Positions 42,590 through 52,501 of a stretch of DNA of 64,000 nucleotides are shown here, in pieces. Position numbers and translations under genes: made by a program. The notes beneath the pieces are model-generated. The model did no database searches. It was given only the letters and a program-made list of their open reading frames with translations, and was not told the DNA's origin. The stretch is from NCBI GenBank assembly GCA_038503065.1, contig JBCAMK010000009.1, positions 1,302,001 through 1,366,000 on the forward strand. Reading direction: 5' to 3'. This DNA comes from Paragyromitra xinjiangensis. Lineage: Eukaryota; Ascomycota; Pezizomycetes; Pezizales; Discinaceae. Each line of letters opens with the position of its first letter. Within the stretch, counting starts at the first letter, position 1.

Positions 42590-43131
42590 GATAGCGACAA
42601 CCATTCTACCAGGACGAATTTTCGAAAATAACTCCACAACCAACAGAGATATCATCAAACCGACTTCATATTCGGAATCAGCGCCCCCTTTTACCCCCTT
42701 CTACACCTCCTGGGAAATCCATCTCTTCTATTGCAGAAGTTGTTCTGATTTTCCCCTTCATTTCCCCTCTTTGGGGCTCACCACACCAAAAAACCCGCCG
42801 AGCCCCCCCTCAAAATCGTCGCCAGTCAACCAGTTCTTGTCCGATTGACTTGAAACTTGCACATCTACGCCGCCTACATACTACGGCCCAGGATTTTTAG
42901 TTTCAGCCAAATCGGCCCACAGGCGCCCGAGTAGTACTCATTTTATCGCCAGAAATCGCCAGAAATCTCGGAATATTGCAATTCTCACTGACAGCACATC
43001 ACCTGCTACCTTCTGGAACATTCCATCGGTGGAACCCAATCAGCCTCCGGTCTTCAACGTCCAATCAACTTTTGTCTCGGCAATTTATTTTTGTATCCGT
43101 TACATAAAAATTTCCGAAAATTTCCGGAACC

Positions 43132-44736
43132 ATGTCGGCCCACGGAGATGAAATGCAAGACGATACGGAACTTCCCGTCGTACCTCCATCTTCACCTCCC
43201 TCCAGCCCTACCGTGACGGCCACAAACCGATTCCTGAACGTCAGCCAGCATGCTCCAGACATCATGAGCAGCGACCCTATTTCCTCCACCACCAAACCTC
43301 TCCCGGCACCATTTGCTCGCAAGATTACACTCCCACCACCATTTTTCTCCTCAGCTGGCAACTCCCCCACACATCCTCTATCATTTAGAAACACTTTGGG
43401 AGGAATTGACCTCACCTACGAGCCGGAACCAATGAGCAGGACCAGATCCGCAGCTGGCCCGTCAAAGAGAACCTTTGGCAACCAACAGCAATCTGCTCCC
43501 CCTCCCAAACGCACTCCCAGCTACTTTGCACTCCCAATGAGTCAAAACGACGTCAACCAACACCTCATGGCACAGAACGAACACCTGAACAAGGAAATCG
43601 CTGAGCTCAAGATGATGGTCAGCAACCTCACCACCCAAATCTCAACCTCCCTGGGCTCCATGAGCCACACTGTGATCGGGAAAGTGGATTCAATCCACCG
43701 CACCCTGAAAGCAGCTCCTGTCGTACCAGCAATCACAACAACAACAATCCCCACCGCTCCCCAACAATCCAAGAAGAACAAGGGAAAGGGAAAGGCAACT
43801 GAAAACGCGCCAGCACCTCCTCCCCCTCCTCCACCTCCTGCACCAAAGACTTGGGCCACTGTGGCGAAAGATGGAAAGCCTGCGAAGGCCAACACTGACA
43901 CCCCCACAACCCCAACCCCAGAACTCACCAAGAACATGATTGTCCAACGCAGTGGTGATCAGAAAGAAGAAAGCCTCAATCTCCTTGTCCTGCGCAACAC
44001 CATCAACAAAGAACTCCTGACTGCCAAAGCACCAGAAAGCCTCCAGATCTCAGGAATCTCCTGGAACCTGAAAGCAAATCTCCTGCTCTACACTCGCAAT
44101 GGATTCACCAGCACTGACTTTGACCTGCACAAGGCCACCATTGAGAAAGTTGTGAAGGAAAGCGATGAGAAAGCTCTCTTTCTCTCCAAACAGGAGTCCT
44201 GGCACAAGGTTGCCATCCACGGAGTCCCAATCATGGAATACCCTGACAATCGTACTGGCATGAGCGACCTGCAAAATGAACTGGAATACCAAAACAGTGA
44301 TCTCAAACTGGCAGCACCTCCTCGCTACATGACCCATCCAGACAAGAGAAATGGAAAGTCCCACAGCTCGGTGATGATTGCCATCACCAGCAAAAGCATG
44401 TACAACAAACTGATCAAAAACGGAATCCTCATCTTCGGCCAGAGACACAGGACCGGAGCCTATTTGACTGCGCGCCCTGGTGACCAATGTTCTAACTGTC
44501 AAAAGTTTGGACACAAGTTTCAGAGATGCCCCTCCTCCAAGCCAGCCTGTGCATACTGTGGACACGAACATGCTACCAACAAGCACTTCTGTGGGACTTG
44601 CAGAGCCACTGACTCCTGCGCCCACATGCCTCCCAAATGCATCAACTGTGGTGGAACACATAAAGCCACTGACAGATCTTGTGTTGCACGCCCAGACCTC
44701 TCCCGAACTGAAAAAGACATCATGGTGGAACAATGA
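43132..44736 (+). CDS. LINE B3 ORF1, gag-like zinc-knuckle protein (intact)
   Basis: 534 aa, the only unbroken B-family ORF1 in the window. It has a Pro/Ser head, a coiled-coil part (about residues 135-185), a Lys-rich stretch and polyproline run, KTWATVAKDG, an RRM-like domain (about 270-440) and three knuckles: CSNCQKFGHKFQRC, CAYCGHEH...C and CINCGGTHKATDRSC. These bind the element RNA. The start at ATG 43132 is shared with B1 and B2. Its TGA overlaps the ORF2 ATG as ATGA (44733-44736), which suggests termination-reinitiation. Confidence 0.9.
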   Translation: MSAHGDEMQDDTELPVVPPSSPPSSPTVTATNRFLNVSQHAPDIMSSDPISSTTKPLPAPFARKITLPPPFFSSAGNSPTHPLSFRNTLGGIDLTYEPEPMSRTRSAAGPSKRTFGNQQQSAPPPKRTPSYFALPMSQNDVNQHLMAQNEHLNKEIAELKMMVSNLTTQISTSLGSMSHTVIGKVDSIHRTLKAAPVVPAITTTTIPTAPQQSKKNKGKGKATENAPAPPPPPPPPAPKTWATVAKDGKPAKANTDTPTTPTPELTKNMIVQRSGDQKEESLNLLVLRNTINKELLTAKAPESLQISGISWNLKANLLLYTRNGFTSTDFDLHKATIEKVVKESDEKALFLSKQESWHKVAIHGVPIMEYPDNRTGMSDLQNELEYQNSDLKLAAPPRYMTHPDKRNGKSHSSVMIAITSKSMYNKLIKNGILIFGQRHRTGAYLTARPGDQCSNCQKFGHKFQRCPSSKPACAYCGHEHATNKHFCGTCRATDSCAHMPPKCINCGGTHKATDRSCVARPDLSRTEKDIMVEQ

Positions 44737-45480
44737 TTGTGCAACCAAACCCACACAAGATTCGCCTGATGCAACACAACTGCCGAAGAAACCAAAATGT
44801 TGTTATCCCTCCTCGACTCAGCCTCAGAAACGGCTGATATAGTTATTATTCAAGAACCCTTTGTTATGCCCGATACTTCCCCTGACGCACCACCAAACTC
44901 CTGGACATCAATATCTCATGGGTCATTCGCAAGAATGATTCCGAGCTGTATTAACCGCCCTCGAACCATGACCTTTATATCAAAATCCAACCTCTGCCTG
45001 AAATATCAGCCAAGGCCCGACATCATCAATAACGAAGATGTACAGGCCATAGAGCTGTCAACCCCCTCCATTCCTTCCTTCACCCTCCTCAACATCTACA
45101 ATGAACAACCTGCAGTATCACAACGATCTCCTGACAGCCACCCGCAATACACAGTTGAACGTGTACTTGTGGGACTAAAGCTACCAAAACGCTGTATCAT
45201 GGCAGGTGACTTCAACGCCCACCATCCTCTCTGGGACTCACGAGTCCGTTCACCAAAACGACATGAAGCTCTTCTAGCTATACTAGAAGAATTCAACTAC
45301 ACCCTCATTAACGAGCCTGACATTTATACCTACAACTACCCAACAGGCACTGGCAGATCAGTTTTGGATCTTGCCTTCTCCTCCTCACCGATGACAGACT
45401 TGATTATGAACTGGGCAGTCATGGAAGACCTTGCAACAGGATCCGACCATGAAGTGGTTCAGTTTGAAATTGCTTCCGAC
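44733..45480 (+). pseudogene. LINE B3 ORF2, endonuclease part, frameshifted and truncated
   Basis: Starts at ATG 44733. A 2-bp deletion near 44803 (AATGTTGTT against AATGTTATGTT in B2) shifts the frame. Endonuclease motifs follow in the new frame: IIQEPFV, MAGDFNAHHPLWDS, GSDHEVV. It is cut at 45480 by the gypsy-2 LTR, before the reverse transcriptase. Confidence 0.88.
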
Positions 45481-45510
45481 TGTAACGGGTACGCCGTTAC
45501 TGCCTCTAGC
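45481..45510 (+). repeat. gypsy-2 5' LTR, first 30 bp
   Basis: TGTAACGGGTACGCCG and the following bases up to the TSD TACTGCCTCTAGC (45498-45510). The LTR continues at 51531 after LINE A2. Confidence 0.85.
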
Positions 45511-45724
45511 GTTTTAGTGTTTTAGTGTTTTAATTCTACGGCCCTGATACTAAAGTATATCGCCTCATCCGCCGCCAGCTACAAATAAATCCTCCCCGTT
45601 TTCCAAAACAATTTAAACCATCATAAAGAAAATAAAGAAAATAATAAATAATAACAAAGCTACGAGGAAAAATAACCGAAAGGAAAACCAAATCAATCAT
45701 CCCCTACTTAATCGCGAAGAAAAT

Positions 45725-48700
45725 TTATAACCCTAACAGGTTAATATAAGAAAAAAACTCGGAAAAATTTAACTTAGATGAAAAGAAAATATTCCAATCT
45801 GGTTCTGAATTTTTAAAGAAATCTTGTCGTTCTTTATTTCTGAGTTTGCAGGACATGATGCGATGGTAAGAGCCATCTTGTTCACCGCATGTGCATGTGA
45901 GGGGATCGGTGAATCCGGTGGAATCGATGAAGTGCGCTTGATTGCGTATTTTCGCGAGTTTGGAAAACCGTTTGCGTGATAATGATGTGAAATGTTGCGC
46001 AATGTGAAGGGCAACGGGCTCTGGGGTGTTAGAGGCCCATGATTTGAGTAAGTGTTTCTTGGGCAGGAGTGAGAGGTGTCCAAGGGTCAGACGATGCCAT
46101 GAGCAGAGGGGTTTATTGTGGGCGAGTGTAGCCAGTTGATCAGCTTTCTCGTTGCCGAAGATTTGTGTATGAGAGGGAGTCCATATACCACTGATGGAGC
46201 ATCCTATTTTTTGGAGTGAATTGCATGCGTTGAGTGCGTGCCACAGGTATTCCTTGTTGTGTGTGGGTCCTCCTGCGAGTGACTTTAGGGCGTTTTGATT
46301 GTCGACGCATATGTATACAGGAGTAGGATAGACGATATGTTGGAGTAAGAGAGCTAAAGCTTCTTGTATGGCGTGAATTTCGGCGTCTTCGTTTTCGGCA
46401 TGATGTCCGAGGGCGCAGGAATGTGTGTATGTTTGTGTGGTGATGCCGTAGCGTATATGAGCAATGTATACGCCGGAGGAGGAATGTCCGTTATCGTTGA
46501 GGGAGCCGTCTGTATAAAGGAGCCAGGAGTTTTCCAGTGTGCCTGTCCAATTGATATGTTGTGTGGCTGTTTGTTGTTTGGAAAGCTGGGAAATTTGTAG
46601 AGAATTTGGTGTGAGGAATGGGGAATGAAAGGAAAATTCGAGTCTTTCAAGAGGTTGATTTTGGATGAGGGGTTGGAGCAGGGAGGCTATTCTTTTGAGT
46701 CCTGATCCTTTGTATTCTGTTGTTTGCGGAAGAAACTTGAGTAATGGGAGGAAGGCTGGGTTGTGCGCGTTGTTTTTCAGGATGCGTATGCCATATTTTT
46801 GTGAATGATAATCTAATAGGAGGTTGAGCGGTGGTAGGGCAGCTTCGCGTAGTAGGTGGGTTATTTTGGTATTTCTGGGGAGGCCCGTGATGATACGAGC
46901 AAGGCTGTGGTATGCTGGTTGAATATTATCTATAATGGTGGGTGCACCTGTCCACCATATGGGGAGCCCCATAGCATTTTAGGGATGTGAACTATGTGTA
47001 GTATGTGATGTATTGTGGCGGGGTAAGGTGTATGGATTTGAGAAGAGGGTAGATGGCTCCTTTGGTTTTAAGTAGGGAGGCGACGATGTGATGTGTGTGT
47101 TGGTGAAAGGTTAATCTTCGATCAATGATGAGTCCTAGCATGCGATTTTGTTCAGTGGGTGATATGCTTTGGTCGTACAGTGTGATGGAAGTGGGGGTGG
47201 GATCTTTGGCTCTGGAACTGAGTCTTAAGTGCATGAGTTCTGTTTTTGGTGGGGAAAAGAGAATGTTGAGGTGTGAGCCTCTTTCAATTTTGAGGTTAAG
47301 GCGTTGTTGTAGTGTCATGGTGGCAAATTTTTGTGAAAAACTTGCTTGTAGCATGGCATTGTCGTCGATGTAGGTATTAGAATAAGTAAGATTGGAAGGT
47401 GATGGTTCAGTGTCTAGCGCGGCACTGTATATGGTGAAGGCAATGGATGAAACTGCAGATCCTTGAGGGAGTCCACTGTTAAAGGGTGATGTTGGACTTG
47501 TGGTGCTGTTAAAGCGGAAGGCTATTGTTCGGTTGGTGGTGAAGCTTTGGTACCATTGTATTAGGTATGTGGGGAATTTAAAGTGGAGGAAGATTGCAGT
47601 CATTTGTTGATGTATGACGCAGTTGAAGGCTCCTTCAATGTCTGTGGTTAAAATGGAAGGTCGTAGTTGCTTTTGGTGTCCTGTTGTGGCGGGGGTGTCA
47701 AGCCAGGATTGGGATGGTGTGATGATTTGTTGTAGGGCGTCTATTGCTGAGATTCCTGTGCGTCCTCCTGTGTGTTGGTGGTTGATTGCGCCTGAATTTA
47801 TTGCAGCGATTTCCAATTGTCTGGTGATAATGCGTTCTAAAAGTTTACCGAGACATGATAATAATGAAATAGGGCGGTAGGCATTGGGTTTGGAATAATC
47901 GTCTTTGCCTGTCTTAGGTATGGGTATGACGATTGCTTGTTTCCATATATCGGGAAAAACGCCGAAGCGAAGTGCGGCTGTGAAGATTTTAGGAATGAGT
48001 AAAGGAGCGGCTTGATGGACGTGTTGTATATGAGGATAAAGGATTCCGTCGTGTCCTGGAGCGGATGCAGGGGAAGTTTTGGCGAGTAATTTAGAGATTA
48101 ACTCTGGAGTAACATGAGGTGTGTTGAAGGATTGATCTGATGTAGGTGGGGGAAGCCAGTTTTGTGGTAGTGGCTGGGGAGAGGCGAGGATAGGTGGGAA
48201 GAAGGTAGATTTGAAGGCATTACATTGTGCTTCGAAATCTGGTGCGTTGTGTAAGGGTTGTATTGTGCTGGGGGCTCTGCGGCCATTTGTTTGTTTGATG
48301 GCTTGCCATATTTGTTTGGGGTCGTTGGTGGATAGCCGTTGGTGCCAGTGGTGTTTTTTGGCTTCATTTATTTCGGTTTTCCATTGTGTTCGGAGGTTTT
48401 TGAGGAGGTTTTTGGCATGCTGTGGTGGGTTGGGTCGTTTGATTAGGTGATTGATGGTGTTTATTTTCCTTTTTAATTTGGAAAGTTCGTGGGTCCACCA
48501 GCCTTTGGAGTGTTGACTGGGTTTCGATAGGGGTATGGCTGTGATGGTGGCGAGTTGTATTAGGGAGGTGAGCTGTTCGCATTCTTTGGTGGTTTCACTG
48601 GCGTTAGTGGGTTGAGAATTGTTGAGTGCTGATTGTTTTATTATGTTGTGGAATTGGATCCAGTTTGCTTTATTGAGGTTGCGTTTGGGTGTGGCTGTGG

Positions 48701-49448
48701 GCTTTGGTGGTAGGAATATGGTAGTTGTGATTAGGGTGTGGTCAGAGTTGTCTCTTAGTCCTTGATCGGATTGCCACGTTATGAGGTATTGTTGTATGTT
48801 TTTGAATAAGGTGAGATCTATAATGGAATTTCTGTTGCCATTTCTAGGGAAATGTGTGAAGATACCTGGGTGATTGATGAGTTGGTAGTTGTGGTCTTCT
48901 AGCCAGTCTACGAGTTGGTTGGCTGTTGTTCTGGTGTTATTGATGGAGGTGCGATGGGTGTCGGTTTCGATTCCATACCACCATGTGTGGTGTAGGTTTG
49001 TGTCTGCTAGTATTATGTGCATGGGAAGGAAGCGATGCATGTTGAGGTAGGTGTGTGTCGTTGGTGTGTAGTTGGCGTAGATGTTGGAGATTTCAATGTC
49101 ACCTATTGCTGTGGTTATGATGATTGATATGGCGTTGTTGAAGAAGGAGGTTGAAATGCGTGGGTTTAGGTTCATGTTTGCGTTTATGTAGGTGACGCAT
49201 TTGGGATTTTGATTTGTTGGTGAGAAGCGGTAAAAATTTGTGATGTTTGGTGGTAGGCCCTGGGTTTCTGACCATGGGTCTTGTAGTGCGAGTACGGCGA
49301 GTTGGGTGTTGATGTTTGCATGATGAAGTACTGAAAGAGTGGAGGCCTTTCCTTTAGCGCAATTCAGTTGTTGCACTTGGGCTATGCCTGTGATTTGTGT
49401 TGTCTGTTTAATCATTACGTTTGTTGATTTTCTGGGCGCGTTGAGCAA
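45725..49448 (-). pseudogene. LINE A2 ORF2: endonuclease, RT, RNase H (one frameshift)
   Basis: ATG 49448 (or 49415, overlapping the end of the homologous ORF1 in A1). Endonuclease with QLNCAKG, DTNLHHTWWYG and SDHTLI. Reverse transcriptase with SAPGHDGILYPH, YRPISLLSCLGKLLERII, GLPQGSAVSSIAF and NTYIDDNAML. RNase H with LYTDGSLNDNGHSSSG, AEIHAIQEAL, ICVDNQNAL and GNEKADQLA. C-terminal CTCGEQDGSYHRIMSC zinc motif. The frame breaks once, near 46980, between RT and RNase H. Otherwise it is open for about 1,230 codons, so it is the best preserved ORF2 in the window. Confidence 0.92.
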
Positions 49449-49466
49449 GGTAAAGTGCTCTGGTCT

Positions 49467-50843
49467 TCATTTTTCGGGGCAATCAATGGCGGTGTGTTGG
49501 TTGGTGTTGCAGCAGGCGCATCTGAGTGGCATGTGTGTGCATCTGGCACCTCCTTTACATGTGATTTGGTCACATTTGTGGTCTTTGGTGTGGTGGGCAA
49601 GTGCGCAGATGGCGCAGGCAACTTCTTGTTTGCAAGTGGCGTCGTGGTGTCCAAGTTTTTGACAGTTTCGGCATTGGGTGGTGGGGTTGATGGGGTGGTA
49701 TTCGCGGATTTTGCAGGTGGCGTTTAGAATGTTGAGGTAGGTAAAGCCAAGGGTTTTGAGGGTGTGTTTGGCAGGTAGGGCAATGACGATGGAGGAGGCT
49801 TTTTTGCCAACGCGTTTCTCTTCTGTGGATAGCCATCTTGGGGCTTGGGCCAATTGTACGTCAGGTAGGGCGGCTTGAATGGCATTGGTGATAGTGGTAG
49901 GTGTGACGGGCTCGAGGTTGAAGTTTAGGGGGACAGCGTCGATGATGAATTTAGACCACCTGCTGTTGATTCTAATGTTGGTGATTGGGATTTTGAGGAG
50001 GTTGCATGCTGAGGTGATTTCATGTTCGTATTGTTCGATGAATTTGTCAGCGGCTTCGTTGGGTTTGGTGGTAAGGATGAGATTGTCGTTGTTGGTTTTT
50101 CGGACGGCTAGGATGCATGTGTTGACAGCTCCTAGGCGGTTGTTGATGGCATTGAGTATGGAGTCTGGGGTGGCTGAGGCAGGAAGGGGTTCGGTGAGTT
50201 CGATGATGATTTCTCTTTTATCGGTGGTGAAATCGGGCTTGTAGAGTGGTTGAATTTTTGGGGTTTTTCGGTTGGTGACGGTGGTGAAGTTGTTTTCGCC
50301 AGGTGCTGTTGTGGCTTTGCTGGCATAGGTTTCTTGTACTTTGTTAGTGTTGGTGTTGGAGGGTTTGCTGGTGTTTGTGGCGGGAGGTTTGCTGTTTGCG
50401 GCGGGGGTGTTGGCTTTGGCGCTTTGGTTGGTTTGTAGGTGTATAAGTCTGGCGTCTAAGGAGCGGACGGTGTTTTGGAGGGAAATGTTTTGCGCTTTAA
50501 TTTCCGCGAGTTTGGAGGTGGTGTTGGTGTTTTGGGTGTTGTTGAGTTTGATTTGAGCAAGGAGGGTGTCCATTTGTCTCTCAAATTCGTCTTTCATCGA
50601 GTTGAATTGGCTCTGGATGAACCAAGTGAGGTAGTTGGTGGTGGTGGCATTGGTCATTTTTGCCATTTCTTCGGCGGGGATTTGGGTGAAGTTGAGGTTA
50701 GAGTTATATTCTTGACCTCCGACGCTTTCATCGTCGTCATGTTCACTGGAAGAGCTGCTGTGATTCGAGGCGGGTTTGTCTTCCATTGGGAGATCTGCGG
50801 GGTCAAAGGCAGAGAGGGCAGTGCTGCCTTCAGGTGCAGACAT
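49467..50843 (-). pseudogene. LINE A2 ORF1, gag-like (C-terminal frameshift)
   Basis: Near-identical to A1 ORF1 from ATG 50843 (MSAPEGSTALSAF). All three zinc knuckles are present. One T is missing in a T-run near 49470 (TCATTTTTCGG against TCATTTTTTCGG in A1), giving a stop after PEK and removing the last about 20 residues and the stop-start overlap with ORF2. The frame extends upstream to 50927, but the homologous start in A1 supports 50843. Confidence 0.88.
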
Positions 50844-51530
50844 GTTGGAGGTTCGGTAAGATGGGGAGAGAGGTGGCTGGATGTGCGTTTGCGCCCAGCA
50901 ATAGGTGTGGGTGTGATGGGTGCCCAAACAAGTCGGACAGGAGTTGCGGGTGGTGATGGCGATACTCTGGGGGAGTATTGGGAGCCAGGTTGATGGGGGA
51001 GCGATGGGAGTGATGAGTTCCCAGATGCGGGATGGGGTGTGGTGATGAACGATGCCAAAGAGATAGAGACTTTTTGGTTTCGTGAGATTCTGGGAGAGGT
51101 GATTTGTGGTGTTGAGTTTGCGGTCGGAGATGATGGAGGGAAGTGTGGAAGCGAGGTGGACGGTCGCTTGTTATATACTGCCTCTAGTATGTGGAGTAGA
51201 ATAGGGCTACGGACTGATGGGACAGTAGGAGCCAAAAGAGAAATTGGCGAAACAACTGGCGTTGGCGAAGTAGCGGCCCAGACAAGTCGGACAGGAGTTG
51301 CGGGTGGTGATGGCGATACTCTGCGGGGAGTATTGGGAGCCAGGTTGATGGGGGAGCGATGGGAGTGATGAGTTCCCAGATGCGGGATGGGGTGTGGTGA
51401 TGAACGATGCCAAAGAGATAGAGACTTTTTGGTTTCGTGAGATTCTGGGAGAGGTGATTTGTGGTGTTGAGTTTGCGGTCGGAGATGATGGAGGGAAGTG
51501 TGGAAGCGAGGTGGACGGTCGCTTGTTATA

Positions 51531-52216
51531 TACTGCCTCTAGCATGTGTAGTAGAATAGGGCCGGACTGATGGGACAGTAGGAGCCTGCATCGGTGGGGT
51601 TGCTCCCACATGCAGAGAGCTACCGCGTTCCACTGATCTGGTTGATACAGAGGAACCGCATGTGCGTCAGCTGACGAGCTGGCAGCACATAGACGGCTGC
51701 ATCTACCACTCCGAGGAAGTGGTAGAGTTCTGAATCAACCTGTGCAGTATGCATCAGCGGAAGCTGATAGGCAACGCACTGGCAGCGCTATCTACTAATA
51801 AAACACATGTGGATTAGACTGAACTGCACCGTGCATGTAGGACTGCAGTGTGCAGGACTATGCCGATGGTTCATAGAGTCTAGAGTGGTCAGATTGCTAA
51901 TGGAGGTGCGGCAGCTCTTGAAGCATAGCCCCCGGAAGTACGGAAGGTCTTCCGGAGTAGAACACCAGTCCATTTGGCAATGGGACTCCGGGTCAAACCC
52001 AGTCCCCCACTAGAGCACGGCAGAGTGAGGACTGCGGAACGCAGGTGTTAAATACATCGCAAATGCTCCACCCTGCTGCTCTGTTTTTCAGGGGATAGTG
52101 GAGCCCTTAAGATTCTTGAGTAGTTTGCACGAAAGAATCGGATTCTGAACCTGATCTATATCCATTTCGCAACGGCCGTACACCTAGCCTATCTGCCTAG
52201 GCCTACCCCCGTTACA
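51531..52216 (+). repeat. gypsy-2 5' LTR, main part
   Basis: From the TSD copy TACTGCCTCTAGC to CCCCCGTTACA. It matches the LTR2 remnant at 3437-4122. With the first 30 bp the LTR is about 700 bp. Confidence 0.88.
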
Positions 52217-52273
52217 GTAGAATCTTATCTCTCTACTTCACCTTCAGAATCACTTCCTGTAGCCCACCGGTAC

Positions 52274-52501
52274 ATGAGTTGGCTTTCGATCCTCTTCAGC
52301 TGTTTGAAGAGGAAACCTTCGATTCCTGACCACATCTATTGGCAGGAGACCTACCCTGAGTGGCTGGACGAGCAGTATCTGCAAAATCACTGTTCCAGCA
52401 CCAGTACAATCGAACTACCACAGCGAGCACTCCTATACCCCAAGCTACAGCAATGGCATCACGTTCTGGACGATCCTCCAGCCGCAACACCCCAGCGTTA
52501 G
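52274..52501 (+). CDS. gypsy-2 leader ORF (75 aa), uncertain
   Basis: Short ORF in the leader, MSWLSILF then YPEWLDEQYLQ and CSSTSTIE, overlapping the gag start in another frame. A related peptide is encoded on minus at 26945-26745 in the long solo LTR (PEWLDTHYLQ, CSSASTIQ). Similarity at protein level in two diverged elements suggests constraint, perhaps a leader peptide or an uORF acting on gag translation. No known domain. Confidence 0.45.
   Translation: MSWLSILFSCLKRKPSIPDHIYWQETYPEWLDEQYLQNHCSSTSTIELPQRALLYPKLQQWHHVLDDPPAATPQR

Larger units (their letters stand above)
42590..45480 (+). mobile_element. LINE family B, copy B3 (5' part), cut by gypsy-2
   Basis: Full 5' end of LINE B, starting near AGCGACAACCATTC, in gypsy-1b gag. 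5' UTR 42590-43131, intact ORF1, endonuclease part of ORF2. The gypsy-2 LTR begins at 45481. The 3' part is not in the window. Confidence 0.9.
45511..51530 (-). mobile_element. LINE family A, copy A2 (full length)
   Basis: Tad1-like LINE in the gypsy-2 LTR with the 13-bp TSD TACTGCCTCTAGC (45498-45510, 51531-51543). 3' end at 45511 with a tail of ACTAAAAC-type repeats, unlike the TAAA tail of B and D. 3' UTR 45511-45724, ORF2, ORF1, 5' region 50844-51530. The 5' region contains a duplication of about 300 bp (50930-51234 and 51283-51589) that includes a piece of LTR2. Confidence 0.92.
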
